Of a stretch of DNA of 64,000 nt, positions 1 through 8,720 are shown in pieces. The position numbers and the translations under genes were made by a program. The notes below the pieces were generated by a model. It saw nothing but the letters and a program-made list of their open reading frames with translations, did no database searches and had not been told where the DNA came from. Source of the stretch: Blastocatellia bacterium AA13 (GTDB lineage Bacteria; Acidobacteriota; Blastocatellia; UBA7656); NCBI GenBank assembly GCA_003222245.1, contig QHVH01000008.1, positions 1 to 64,000 on the forward strand. Reading direction: 5' to 3'. The stretch's first letter is position 1; every line of letters begins with the position of its first letter.

Positions 1-3000
1 CTTCTCGTCGAGCTTGCGGCCCGCATTGAGGTTGTCAAAATTGAGGATCGCATTGAAAACCAGGAAGTAGCTTCCCTGGGTTTCGCCTCTCCATATCGGG
101 TTGTTTGAGAACAGGACAACATGACCTTTTTCGATGGGCACGTCGATCACAGCGGCATGCTGAGCAATCTCTCCGCCCCCATCCAATAATCCCGACACCA
201 ACAGGTCCTTTGCGTCTCCATACCTGAGTATTACTCTCGGCCGTTGTGCGGGAGGGATGACATAAACTCCGTTTCGAAGCTGTTCTTCGGTCAACGGCAC
301 TGCCTGCCATTGTTCCGCCTTAGGTTCTTCGGGCGCGTCGGCCGGCGGCCGATCCTGAGGCGTGTCCGGATCTTCCATCGTGCCTCGTCCGGTCGGGCGC
401 TCTCGATCTTCCGGGGATCTGCGGCGGCCTCCGCGTCCGCCTGAGAAATTGCTCAGGTTGAAGATGGGACCATCAAAAGAATAGATCGAAAGCCGGTCGC
501 CATAGCCGTAAGCAATAGGACTCTCGCGATCGACAAAGTTCGATCGCAGAACGCTGCCCACGATCTTGAGTCGCTGCGCCCTGGCGATTGACACGCCCTG
601 AGTCAGTCCGTAATTCACCGCGAGATCGGAAGTGTCCGTTACCGTGATCAACAACCCGCCTCTGTTTACGAATCGCTGCAGGTTGTCGAGACCGGTCCAG
701 CCAAGACCGGGTCTCATATCGTCGGTAGAGGCTAGCTTTCCAAGATTCGGAGTCTCAGCGGTGGTCTTCCATGGCAGCGGATTGCCAAACATCGGCATGC
801 CCGCGATGATCGCCTGAGGCGGACGCCCTACAGGCGCGAACACTATCACGTCGTACTTATCACCGAGGTTGTTATTGTTCGCCACATCCTGAGTGCTGAT
901 GTAGTCATAAGGCACGTTGACTTGATCGAACGCCTGACGCCACCATCCCTCGTCCTGAGTGCTCAGCCACGTGTGAAGCAGCGCGATGCGAGGCGCTTTG
1001 ATGGGATGAGTCTTGACTCGCGGGGCTGAGTCTACGCCGAGCACCTGAACGCCCAATTCAGAGGAGGCGCGATTCAACTCGCCGGGATCAACGTTGCGGA
1101 TCAGGAACGAGCCGCGATTAAACTTCTTCCCTCCGATTTCAAAGGGCTCTTCCGCTGCTTCGAAGGATGCGTTTTTCAGCCGATAGCGCAAAGTCACCAG
1201 AGATGTATCGGTGTTATGGTTCACGACAAAGATCGAACTGGAACCGGTCACGCCGCCCTTGGCGCGCACGTCGCCGGACACTCTCTCCATCGGAGTCTCA
1301 AGGACCTTTACATCAGTGACGCGAACGACCTGAACATTGCCCAGCTCCCCGAACGTCCAGCCCGTATCGTCATATGGATTTCGTTGGGGATCGTTGGGGC
1401 TCCAATACTGATGATCGAGAAGCATATCGGCTATGCGCGAATAAGGCTGATCCATCCGGACTACATAGCTGCCCGCTGGAAACTGGCGAGTGGAAGGCTC
1501 GTCTTTCTTTTGGTCGGGTTTCTGCTCGGCTTTCGCTCCGTCGGCGCTTCCTCCGTCAGCGGCTTCGGCAGCCGGTTTGGGCGATTGCTTCTCCGGCTGC
1601 GGCTTCTTCTTTACGGGAAGGGTGACCGAGAAGGCCGCCGAGGCTCGAGAGATCTCGCAGCCTTGCTTCTGAAGAATCCTCAACAACTCCGCCTGGGCCC
1701 CAGGTCGCGGGTCATCACCGGGAAATACATATGCGGACGGACCGGCGGACTTCGGCTTCTCGATCGATCTCTTGCTCTTCAAATAGAAGTTCTTCAAAAA
1801 GAGCTTGGCATTCGACCCGAAGTAGTTGAGTGCGATTAGCAGGCCGGTCTGTTCATAGTTATTGTTGTTTCGCTGCGACCATTTGGTGTGCGGCAGCGGC
1901 GGGTTCTGGCGATACCAGGTTCGCGCATACTCTTGCGGCGAGAGCGTACGTTCCACGGTGTCGGCGCCGGCGTTCCCGAATGTTTCATAAAGCCTGCTGA
2001 TTCCGTTGTGCGTCGCCGCAAGAAACATTAGGTATCCCGGCGTCCACGTATCGAAGGTGCCGTGAGTGAATACGCCGGGCATTCCGAATTTAGTCATCTC
2101 GGAAATATTGTTCCAGCCCATCATCTGCCATTCGTCGGTGAGTATCGGATCGAGCCACGCGTTGTAAGGCTCGTCGCCAACGGTATTGTCGTAAAGGTAA
2201 GGCACGGACTCATGCAGATCGTGAAGCACCTGCGCCTTCCAGCCGAGATATGTGTTCAAGACGTTCTGGGTCAGCTTGAGTGTCATCCCCATCGCATCGC
2301 GATTGTTATCGTGAGCGACGTAGTGGCCCCAGTAGATTAGACCGGGCCAGTTGTCTTTCGGATGCGCGAGGTGCCATTTGTATACGTCGACCATTCGGTC
2401 GCGTCCGTCCACTTCGACCACGGGCGTGATAAGCGTGATGACTCGATCGCGAATACCTTTTATATAAGGGCTCTCATCGACGGCCAGCCTGTAAGCCAGC
2501 TCCATCAGAGCGGTGGGCGCTCCGGTCTCGGGAGAGTGGATGGTTCCGGTTATGTAATAGATCGGAATCGAGTCGGCCACGAGGCGATCGGCCTCCGCGT
2601 CATTCATGTTAATGGTCCGAGGGTCAGCGAGCTTGGCCAGACGCGCTCGATTTTCGTCAAGCTTGGCCATTATCGCTTCAGACGCGACAGCTACGGCAAT
2701 CATCTCACGGCCTTCTTCGCTTGTTCCGATCGAGACTACTTTGACGCGAGGAGTGGCCTTTTCAAGCATTCGCATATAGCGATGAACGTCCGCGGTATAC
2801 GGCAGCTTGCCCGGCGCGCCTGCTATGTCGCCAAGCACGGCTTCGGGAGTCGGTACGGTCTTCGAGGCAGGCAGATGATCGGTGAGCGGCGAGTTGAAGA
2901 ACGGTTCTGTAGTGTACTCGCGGATTTTCTTGGTATAGGCCTCGTCGATTTGTTGCGAGCCGGCCCCGGGCTGCCTCTTGGTATCGCCGCTCTTTTTCGA

Positions 3001-3078
3001 TTGTGCGAGCGCTCCAACGCAGAAGAGCAAGAAGAGAGATAGCAAGATAGCTACTCGTTTCGCGAATGCGTGAATCAT
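1..3078 (-). CDS. Exported M14-family zinc carboxypeptidase-like protein (C-terminus beyond window)
   Basis: The frame is open from an ATG at 3078, with a GAGG Shine-Dalgarno about 10 nt upstream, to the window edge, giving 1026 codons. The first ~23 residues are a signal peptide ending near ALAQ. An M14 zinc site is visible: HSPE at residues 181-184 supplies His and Glu, and a DLH motif places the third ligand at about His289. VDGRDR resembles the family's substrate-binding Arg region. The long C-terminal part (about 480-1026) is not peptidase; it looks like the extension found in exported M14 proteins of Acidobacteriota and Bacteroidota. It probably trims peptides outside the cytoplasm. It is the last of three minus-strand genes (queA, DUF4139, M14), 262 nt after the DUF4139 gene. 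Confidence 0.88.
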   Translation of the reverse strand, partial: MIHAFAKRVAILLSLFLLFCVGALAQSKKSGDTKRQPGAGSQQIDEAYTKKIREYTTEPFFNSPLTDHLPASKTVPTPEAVLGDIAGAPGKLPYTADVHRYMRMLEKATPRVKVVSIGTSEEGREMIAVAVASEAIMAKLDENRARLAKLADPRTINMNDAEADRLVADSIPIYYITGTIHSPETGAPTALMELAYRLAVDESPYIKGIRDRVITLITPVVEVDGRDRMVDVYKWHLAHPKDNWPGLIYWGHYVAHDNNRDAMGMTLKLTQNVLNTYLGWKAQVLHDLHESVPYLYDNTVGDEPYNAWLDPILTDEWQMMGWNNISEMTKFGMPGVFTHGTFDTWTPGYLMFLAATHNGISRLYETFGNAGADTVERTLSPQEYARTWYRQNPPLPHTKWSQRNNNNYEQTGLLIALNYFGSNAKLFLKNFYLKSKRSIEKPKSAGPSAYVFPGDDPRPGAQAELLRILQKQGCEISRASAAFSVTLPVKKKPQPEKQSPKPAAEAADGGSADGAKAEQKPDQKKDEPSTRQFPAGSYVVRMDQPYSRIADMLLDHQYWSPNDPQRNPYDDTGWTFGELGNVQVVRVTDVKVLETPMERVSGDVRAKGGVTGSSSIFVVNHNTDTSLVTLRYRLKNASFEAAEEPFEIGGKKFNRGSFLIRNVDPGELNRASSELGVQVLGVDSAPRVKTHPIKAPRIALLHTWLSTQDEGWWRQAFDQVNVPYDYISTQDVANNNNLGDKYDVIVFAPVGRPPQAIIAGMPMFGNPLPWKTTAETPNLGKLASTDDMRPGLGWTGLDNLQRFVNRGGLLITVTDTSDLAVNYGLTQGVSIARAQRLKIVGSVLRSNFVDRESPIAYGYGDRLSIYSFDGPIFNLSNFSGGRGGRRRSPEDRERPTGRGTMEDPDTPQDRPPADAPEEPKAEQWQAVPLTEEQLRNGVYVIPPAQRPRVILRYGDAKDLLVSGLLDGGGEIAQHAAVIDVPIEKGHVVLFSNNPIWRGETQGSYFLVFNAILNFDNLNAGRKLDEK

Positions 3079-3340
3079 TATTTAATATCCTCGTCGATTG
3101 AGATCAGTGCCGAATCGTAACACAACAGAGAAACGGTCCCAACGGACCTTTGCTTCAAACAAGGGCCTTTGCTTCGTGGGGGCTTCGTGGGCGGCGCGTC
3201 AAGTTTTCGTGATTGAAATTGTGGAAGCAGGGATATTCCTATTTACCTTTGCTTTCGTCCGCGCTTTTGCATTTGACTCACCGGGCTTTCGCTTGCCCCG
3301 GAGTACAAATGCCTGGCAATTGAGCGCCGTCTCGCGGAGC

Positions 3341-5094
3341 TTACCTCCAGAAGTAGTGCCACTGATATCCAAGCTCGACGCTTTTGCCGGGCTCCAACGA
3401 CAACTTCCACGTAACACGGCTGAGGCCGTTTACCTGATTCCACCACGAAGGCCAACTGTACCAGTTCCACCAGACCGGATGTTCAATAGGACCGGTTTCA
3501 AGCAGGTTCAATTTCGTAATCAATCCATTGTGATCCGCCGCGGAAGCCACTCCTAGAACATGCCGCGTTATCTCTAGATCGACCGGCGCTCCTCGATAGT
3601 TCGTCAGCGTTATCTTTCCCTCGAGCTCGACTCGAGCGTACTCGTTGTCTTGCCACTTGACCGCGTTGGGCACGCGCCGGGCTTCGCTCTCGTTCTTTGT
3701 CACCTGAATATCTACTGCTTTGGTGATCTCGAGATCAGTCACAGCGCCGGGCGCGGTGTATGTCATCATTCCCTGAGCGAGAACGCGATCCCCTCTTATG
3801 ATGAGCGCCGGAGCGGTCGTCAAAGGCTGATTGTTCTGATTGACGATTCGAATCTTGTGCGTGACCTTTGGCGCGCTCAGAAGTCGAGCGATCTCGGCCT
3901 GCTGTTCCGTGCTTACGTTGACTCGAAGATCGGCCGGCGGCGCAAAGGGTAGTCCAGCGTGTATACGTCTTTGTATTTCAGATTGTATTCCGCCACCGGC
4001 AAAGCCATCCGCTCGCCCTTTCTGAGCGAAACGTGTTTCACGTTAAAGACAAAGAGATCTTCATTTTTTGACGAATCGGTTACCTCAGGACCCAGATCGC
4101 GCGAAGTGGAATCGACGGGCTCCGCGACTCGCTCGGACATCCGAGCCGTCTGAGTGGCAATTGCATTCGTCAACATATTCGTTCGGTCTCCCGCCATGAA
4201 GTACTGGTTCAACTGAGTAGCCGTTCTCTGCAGCGAGATCGGATCAAGCGTGTCCTTGAAAGCAAAAGCCGGGACGCCGATCACGAGATTGACGTTTACG
4301 TCCTCGAAGTCCGTAAGCTCGTTGATCAGCATTGCCTGGAGCTTGACTGTAGCGGCGCCGCTTCCGTCGACGGTCACCTTATAACTCGGTATCCATCGCA
4401 CGCCCTTCTGGAGATACACGAGGCCGACGTCGGCGGTTTTCTCCGGAGCCCTGCCGGCCCAATCCAGCTTGAGTGAAAGCAGGTTGCGAAATTCTTCATT
4501 CGAGCCTTTCGCTTTGTAAGGTGACTTGAAAGTGACGTCTTGAATGTTCTGAATCAGAACTACCTTCACCCCATCGCCGGTTCTAATGAGAATGATGTCG
4601 CCTTTCTCCGGAAGGCTTTCGGCTGCGCCAGGGCTGGCCGTGCCGGCGATCTCTTCGGAACTGCGCATCGGAACTCCGAGCAGAGTGCCGGAGTATCGCG
4701 GCGCGGGCTGAGAGGGAGCAGGGCTTTTCTCGGTGATGATGACTTCCGCGCCTGTGTTCGCTTCGAGAAGCGCGCCAAGATGAAGAGCCGTTTCTTCAAC
4801 CGCGACTCTCCGCCTACCGGCCACCACGCTTACAAGCCTGACGTTCTTATTCGCGGAATAAGGCCAGAACGTGCCCAAAACCGGCTCAGGTAGATAATCC
4901 ATCTGCACCGAGCCTGACGTGTCGACCGGCATCGAGCCTTCGTGCAGAACGAACGCGTGACCGTCCTTGAATACGGTAATCTCCTTGACGGGCATCCGCT
5001 TCAATGCGGCAAGCGGAGGCGCCTGTTGCGTGCGCACGGTAGCAGCGCCGATCAAAGTCCACAGGAAAACGCTCGCAATTATGTAGGGCTTCAT
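3341..5094 (-). pseudogene. DUF4139-type exported protein split by a frameshift near 3946
   Basis: The first frame starts at ATG 5094 with a signal peptide (cut near VRTQQ) and runs to a TAA at 3913-3915. The frame that continues the homology runs on to a TAA at 3341. The second half has the tail usual for DUF4139 proteins: a beta-rich region around a ITLTNYRGAPVDLEI stretch, ending in a Trp/Tyr-rich strand. The two halves meet at 3943-3949, where the coding strand reads C CCT TTG. A -1 step there joins them exactly. The simplest reading is a single-base deletion or a sequencing error. The heptamer also fits the X XXY YYZ slippery pattern, so programmed frameshifting cannot be excluded. Function is unknown; DUF4139 proteins are cell-envelope associated. 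The start is 42 nt after queA, so the two are likely co-transcribed. Confidence 0.8.
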
Positions 5095-5136
5095 ACTCTC
5101 TCCTCGGTCTCGATCTCGATGATGCCGGCCGTACGA

Positions 5137-6210
5137 TTAAGCGATGAACATCGCGTCGCCGTAACTATAAAATCGATAGTCCAGCTCGATCGCATGGCGA
5201 TAGGCTCGAAGGATGAGATTGCGGCCTCCAAACGCCGACGCCAGCATCAACAAGGATGATCTGGGAAGATGAAAGTTTGTCACGAGGGCTTTCACTACTT
5301 TGAACTCGAAACCGGGATAGATGAACAGCCCGGTCGTCGTTGGGCCGTTGGATCGGCTCAGGCCCTGTCGGGAGGGCTCGACAAGCGCAGCCGATTCCAG
5401 CGCGCGTGTCGTCGTAGTTCCTACCGCGATGACTCGTCTGTTGTCAAAGAGCGCGGCGTTGATTTGGGCGGAAGCTTCTTCGCTGATCTCGTAGACCTCG
5501 GGTTCGACGGAGTGATCTTCTACTCGATCTACCCGCACTGGCTGAAAAGTCCCATAGCCGACGTGAAGAGTGATCTCGACTATTTCCACGCCGATTTCAC
5601 GAATCGCATTGAGGAGCGACGGAGTGAAATGAAGTCCGGCCGTCGGCGCGGCGACCGCGCCTCGTTCCTTCGCGAATATGGTTTGATATCTCTGTGCATC
5701 GAGACGGTCCTCTTCATCGCGCTTTATATAAGGAGGCAATGGCGTCCGTCCGATCCGGTCGATGATGCTGTCGAAGTCATCGGCGGATTCGAACCGCACG
5801 ACGCGTCTGCCGCTCTCACGCCATTCGAGAATTTCAGCCGTCAGCTTTCCACGGGCGAACTCGACTCGCGCGCCCGGCAGAAGCGACCTGCCCGGCTTGA
5901 CTAACGCTTCCCACACCAGCGGCTCGAGCCGCTTGACCAGGAACACTTCAACGCGGCCTCCAAGCAACTCGGTTCCTCGCGGACTGGTACGCAACCTTCG
6001 CCCGATCAAGCGTGCTGGAAAGACCCGCGTGTTATTGACTACAAGAACGTCTCCCCGTCTTAAATAACTGGGAATCGCAGTGAATATCGAATCGGTTAGA
6101 GATTCCCGGTCGCGATCGACTATCAGTAGCTTCGATGAGTCGCGTCGGGCGGCCGGTTCCTGAGCAATCAAGCGATCGGGCAGCTCAAAATCAAAATCGG
6201 AAACAAGCAC
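5137..6210 (-). CDS. queA: QueA, S-adenosylmethionine:tRNA ribosyltransferase-isomerase
   Basis: At 357 aa it is the normal QueA length. It transfers and isomerises the ribosyl group of S-adenosylmethionine onto 7-aminomethyl-7-deazaguanine in tRNA, forming epoxyqueuosine at wobble position 34. Conserved stretches include the N-terminal FDFELPDRLIAQEP, VNNTRVFPARL, and the signature GAVAAPTAGLHF at about residues 183-194. TLHVGYGTFQPV and VGTTTTRALES follow. It is cytoplasmic and heads the minus-strand group with DUF4139. No other queuosine gene is in the window. Confidence 0.97.
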   Translation of the reverse strand: MLVSDFDFELPDRLIAQEPAARRDSSKLLIVDRDRESLTDSIFTAIPSYLRRGDVLVVNNTRVFPARLIGRRLRTSPRGTELLGGRVEVFLVKRLEPLVWEALVKPGRSLLPGARVEFARGKLTAEILEWRESGRRVVRFESADDFDSIIDRIGRTPLPPYIKRDEEDRLDAQRYQTIFAKERGAVAAPTAGLHFTPSLLNAIREIGVEIVEITLHVGYGTFQPVRVDRVEDHSVEPEVYEISEEASAQINAALFDNRRVIAVGTTTTRALESAALVEPSRQGLSRSNGPTTTGLFIYPGFEFKVVKALVTNFHLPRSSLLMLASAFGGRNLILRAYRHAIELDYRFYSYGDAMFIA

Positions 6211-6258
6211 CAGTGAATCATACAGACAATCCTCCGGTTCACGAAGAATCCGCCGCCT

Positions 6259-6300
6259 GCTGATAGCTGACCGCTGATAGCGGACCGCTGATAGCTCCTT
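6259..6300. repeat. 14-nt tandem repeat, three copies
   Basis: The unit GCTGATAGCTGACC occurs at 6259-6272, 6273-6286 and 6287-6300. The second copy differs by one base and the third at its end. It lies in the spacer between divergent queA and the selenoprotein candidate. Confidence 0.85.
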
Positions 6301-6349
6301 TTAGCCTCAGCTTGCTTTTTGACTCTCTCGCAATGTAAACAAGCTCTCG

Positions 6350-7201
6350 ATGAAAGAAAAGAAAGTAGCGTTTGGCAGTTCGATACTGGCGAGCGCGGGC
6401 AGCGTAGCGGCGCTGTTCACGAGCTTGTGCTGCGCGGGCCCGGCGGTCCTTGCGCTCATTGGGGCAGGAGGCGCGGCTGTAGCCGCCGGACTTGCTCCTT
6501 TCAGGCCCTATCTTCTATTTGGATCGCTCTGTTTCTTGGCCATAGGCTTCTGGCGTCTCTATCGGCCTTCGATGTCGGCGGGTCAATCCTGCCCGATTCG
6601 CTCCGGAAAATCCCTGAAGACGGTGTTGTGGAGTTCCTTCGCTCTCTGGATGGCTTCGGCGATATTGTTTGCGGCTCCTAACCAATCGCACATTCCGGAA
6701 TCCGCCGGCCCGATTTCGACTCATGCCGCGATCGGTTCCGAGGCCGCAAGCCTGCGCGACGCATTCAACGCGGACATCGGCAAACTCAGGATCGTGATGC
6801 TTGTCTCGCCTACCTGAGGAGTCTGTCTTCGGGGGGTCTCCGAAGTAGAACACGAAGTGTTGGAGCACGATTCAAATTCGGATCTGCGCGCTTACGTTGT
6901 GTGGGTGCCCAAAGTCGGCGCTCGCGAGCCGGATGTGGACGCCGCCACAAGATTGGTAGCGGACCGGCGGGCTCTTCATTATTGGGACGAAGAAGGATTG
7001 CTGCTGCGATCTTATAGACCGGCTCTTGGCATTACTAAAGATGCATGGGATGTTTATATGGTGTATGGTCCGGCGGCGCGATGGGAAGGCGAGGCCCCGC
7101 CGCAACCGGAATACTGGATGCATCAACTGAACGTTAAGAATGCTCCGGAGCTCGATGGGAAGCAGCTCCTATCGAAGATCTCGAGCATCGAGTCGAAGTA
7201 A
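6350..7201 (+). CDS. Candidate selenoprotein: MerT-like membrane domain fused to a thioredoxin-like domain (in-frame UGA = Sec156)
   Basis: Read as Sec, the UGA at 6815-6817 gives one 283-residue protein. Residues ~8-70 resemble MerT mercuric-transport proteins: a first membrane helix with the vicinal pair Cys27-Cys28 (SLCCAGPAVLALIGAGG), then a helix pair ending FWRLYR, with a third helix at ~85-102. After a linker, residues ~142-283 look thioredoxin-like: a beta strand (LRIVMLVSPT), the redox motif U-G-V-C (Sec156, Cys159), then a long, well-coded C-terminus. Codon use is continuous across the UGA, and no plausible second start sits near it. A perfect hairpin carrying GGUCU follows at once (separate entry). 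Probable role: membrane-bound thiol/selenol redox or metal handling. There is no strong Shine-Dalgarno at 6350. The alternative, a nonsense-broken gene, is less likely. Confidence 0.82.
6815..6845 (+). promoter_or_regulatory. UGA selenocysteine codon with bacterial SECIS-like hairpin
   Basis: Nine nucleotides after the UGA (6815-6817) a perfect 6-bp stem forms between CTTCGG (6827-6832) and CCGAAG (6840-6845). It closes the 7-nt loop GGGGTCT. The loop contains GGUCU, the SelB-recognised apical sequence of the E. coli fdhF SECIS, and lies 17 nt after the UGA (18 in fdhF by recall). The position fits the usual bacterial SECIS window. Confidence 0.8.
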
Positions 7202-7238
7202 AAGTCGCATAACAGAGCGAGATTTCAAGGAGCAGGCA

Positions 7239-7703
7239 ATGGACAAACACGCGATCATAGAAAAGTTGTTGGAAGAAAGACAAAACGTCTTGAAAGCGAT
7301 CGAAGGCATCAGCGATGACGAAATGAATGAGCCAATGGGTGAAGGCAAATGGTCCGTCAAGGATACCCTTGGTCATCTCGCCGCCTGGGAAGGCGAAGTA
7401 GTAAACGCGTTCGAGCAAAAGGCTCGCGGTGAGCGCCCGACCGTCGGCGACATTAAGGATTATGATTCGTGGAACAGCGCGCAAGCAGCTAAACGGAAGG
7501 ACAAGAGCGTCGAGGAAATCAGAGAGGAATTCAACGAAACGCGTAAGAAGCTGCTTACCATTGTGAATGATCTTCCAGAAGATGAGAACCTGTGGGCGCC
7601 GGAGCGCTCAACCTCAAAATATCTCAATGATCTGATCGAGCATGACCGCCATCATTGGAAAGCGCTTTGCGCATATCGACACCTCGATTGCGCCGACGCG
7701 TGA
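7239..7703 (+). CDS. DinB/ClbS-DfsB-like four-helix protein
   Basis: 154 aa from ATG 7239, with AAGGAG six nt upstream. The protein is helical and highly charged. It has GKWSVKDTLGHLAAWEG at ~30-46, the typical first metal-ligand region of DinB-like proteins (His near 40), and a late IEHDRHHWKAL segment (~133-143) that supplies further His residues. Family members are metal-binding four-helix bundles; some act as thiol-dependent transferases or DNA-protecting proteins, but the substrate here is unknown. It starts 37 nt after the selenoprotein candidate on the same strand, so co-transcription is likely. Confidence 0.85.
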   Translation: MDKHAIIEKLLEERQNVLKAIEGISDDEMNEPMGEGKWSVKDTLGHLAAWEGEVVNAFEQKARGERPTVGDIKDYDSWNSAQAAKRKDKSVEEIREEFNETRKKLLTIVNDLPEDENLWAPERSTSKYLNDLIEHDRHHWKALCAYRHLDCADA

Positions 7704-7768
7704 ATTTGGATATGAGCGGTTGGCTCTAGTTGAAGAAGGCTGACGTTCAATACCGACATATGTGTCAC

Positions 7769-7802
7769 CGTTCGAGAATTCGCACTCGTGAATTCTCGAA
7801 CG
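7769..7802. repeat. Perfect 13-bp inverted repeat with 8-nt loop
   Basis: CGTTCGAGAATTC (7769-7781) and its exact complement (7790-7802) flank GCACTCGT. No T-run follows on either side, so it is not a standard intrinsic terminator. It lies in the 363-nt gap after the DinB-like gene. I see nothing else in this gap (7704-8066) beyond a possible leader for the next gene. Confidence 0.85.
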
Positions 7803-8066
7803 TCCGCCACAGACGTCCGGTTGCCGCAAGCGATTGGCGACCTGCAAGGCTCATAGGAGCCGAACCTTAATCTTCAAATCCGGACATCGAACGAAAATGC
7901 GCGCATCGTTGTGCTCTATTGTGTTTCATCCGCCGTCAGAAGGGTGCGTCTTATAGTCAGAAGACGTGCGTATTATATGAAGATATCGGATCTCGGTCGG
8001 AGACGGTACGGAGGATAAAAGGTATGGCCGAGCTGGAGAATAATCCGACGAGACGCGGAGGACCTT

Positions 8067-8573
8067 ATGATACGAGAGGGAACTGATAAAGACTTTGAGG
8101 AAATCTTCACTATTATTAATGACGCGGCAATTGCCTACAAGGGGGTGATTCCACCAGATCGATGGCATGAGCCTTATATGACCAAAGAAGAACTACAAAT
8201 CGAAATCGAAGATGGCGTGCGCTTTTCATGTTACGTCGATGACGATGAAATCGTCGGAGTTATGGGGATTCAGGATAAGGTCGATGTAGAGTTGATTCGC
8301 CATGCATATGTAAGAACAAAGCAACGAAACAAAGGCATCGGAACGCTCCTCCTTCAGGAGCTGATAAGAGATACAACGAGGCCGATTTTGATAGGAACCT
8401 GGAAGGCCGCCGATTGGGCGATCCGTTTTTATGAGAAGCACGGTTTCCGAGTCGTGGACGAAGAGGAGAAGAACCGGCTGCTAAAGAAATACTGGAATAT
8501 TCCCGACCGACAAGTTGAGACGTCAGTTGTTTTAGTAGACGGAAGATACGATGCATCAAGGACAAACCAGTGA
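8067..8573 (+). CDS. GNAT-family N-acetyltransferase
   Basis: 168 aa, the usual size for a single GNAT domain. The N-terminus MIREGTDKDFEEIFTIIND is the typical first strand and helix. YVRTKQRNKGIGTLLLQEL at ~93-111 is the acetyl-CoA pyrophosphate loop with the Q-x-x-K-G-I-G signature. WAIRFYEKHGFRVV at ~115-137 is the final conserved block. A GAGGACC stretch precedes the ATG. The acceptor substrate cannot be told from sequence. Confidence 0.92.
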   Translation: MIREGTDKDFEEIFTIINDAAIAYKGVIPPDRWHEPYMTKEELQIEIEDGVRFSCYVDDDEIVGVMGIQDKVDVELIRHAYVRTKQRNKGIGTLLLQELIRDTTRPILIGTWKAADWAIRFYEKHGFRVVDEEEKNRLLKKYWNIPDRQVETSVVLVDGRYDASRTNQ

Positions 8574-8720
8574 TCTGAATCGACGCAATCCGAAACGCTC
8601 TTCAACTCACGAGTGCGATAAGTTTGGAATGACTCGACATCGTGAGCATACTTTTTGGACTCAATACGACTGGTCGATGAGTGTTTAGACCACGGTCACT
8701 TTTGCGTCTCGTCGAACGAT

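Noticed and set aside
1216-1839. Plus-strand open frame of 207 codons inside the M14 gene
   Set aside because: A shadow of the minus-strand peptidase, whose motifs and signal peptide are clear.
3098-3556. Plus-strand open frame of 152 codons
   Set aside because: It covers the DUF4139 end and the spacer with biased composition and no motif.
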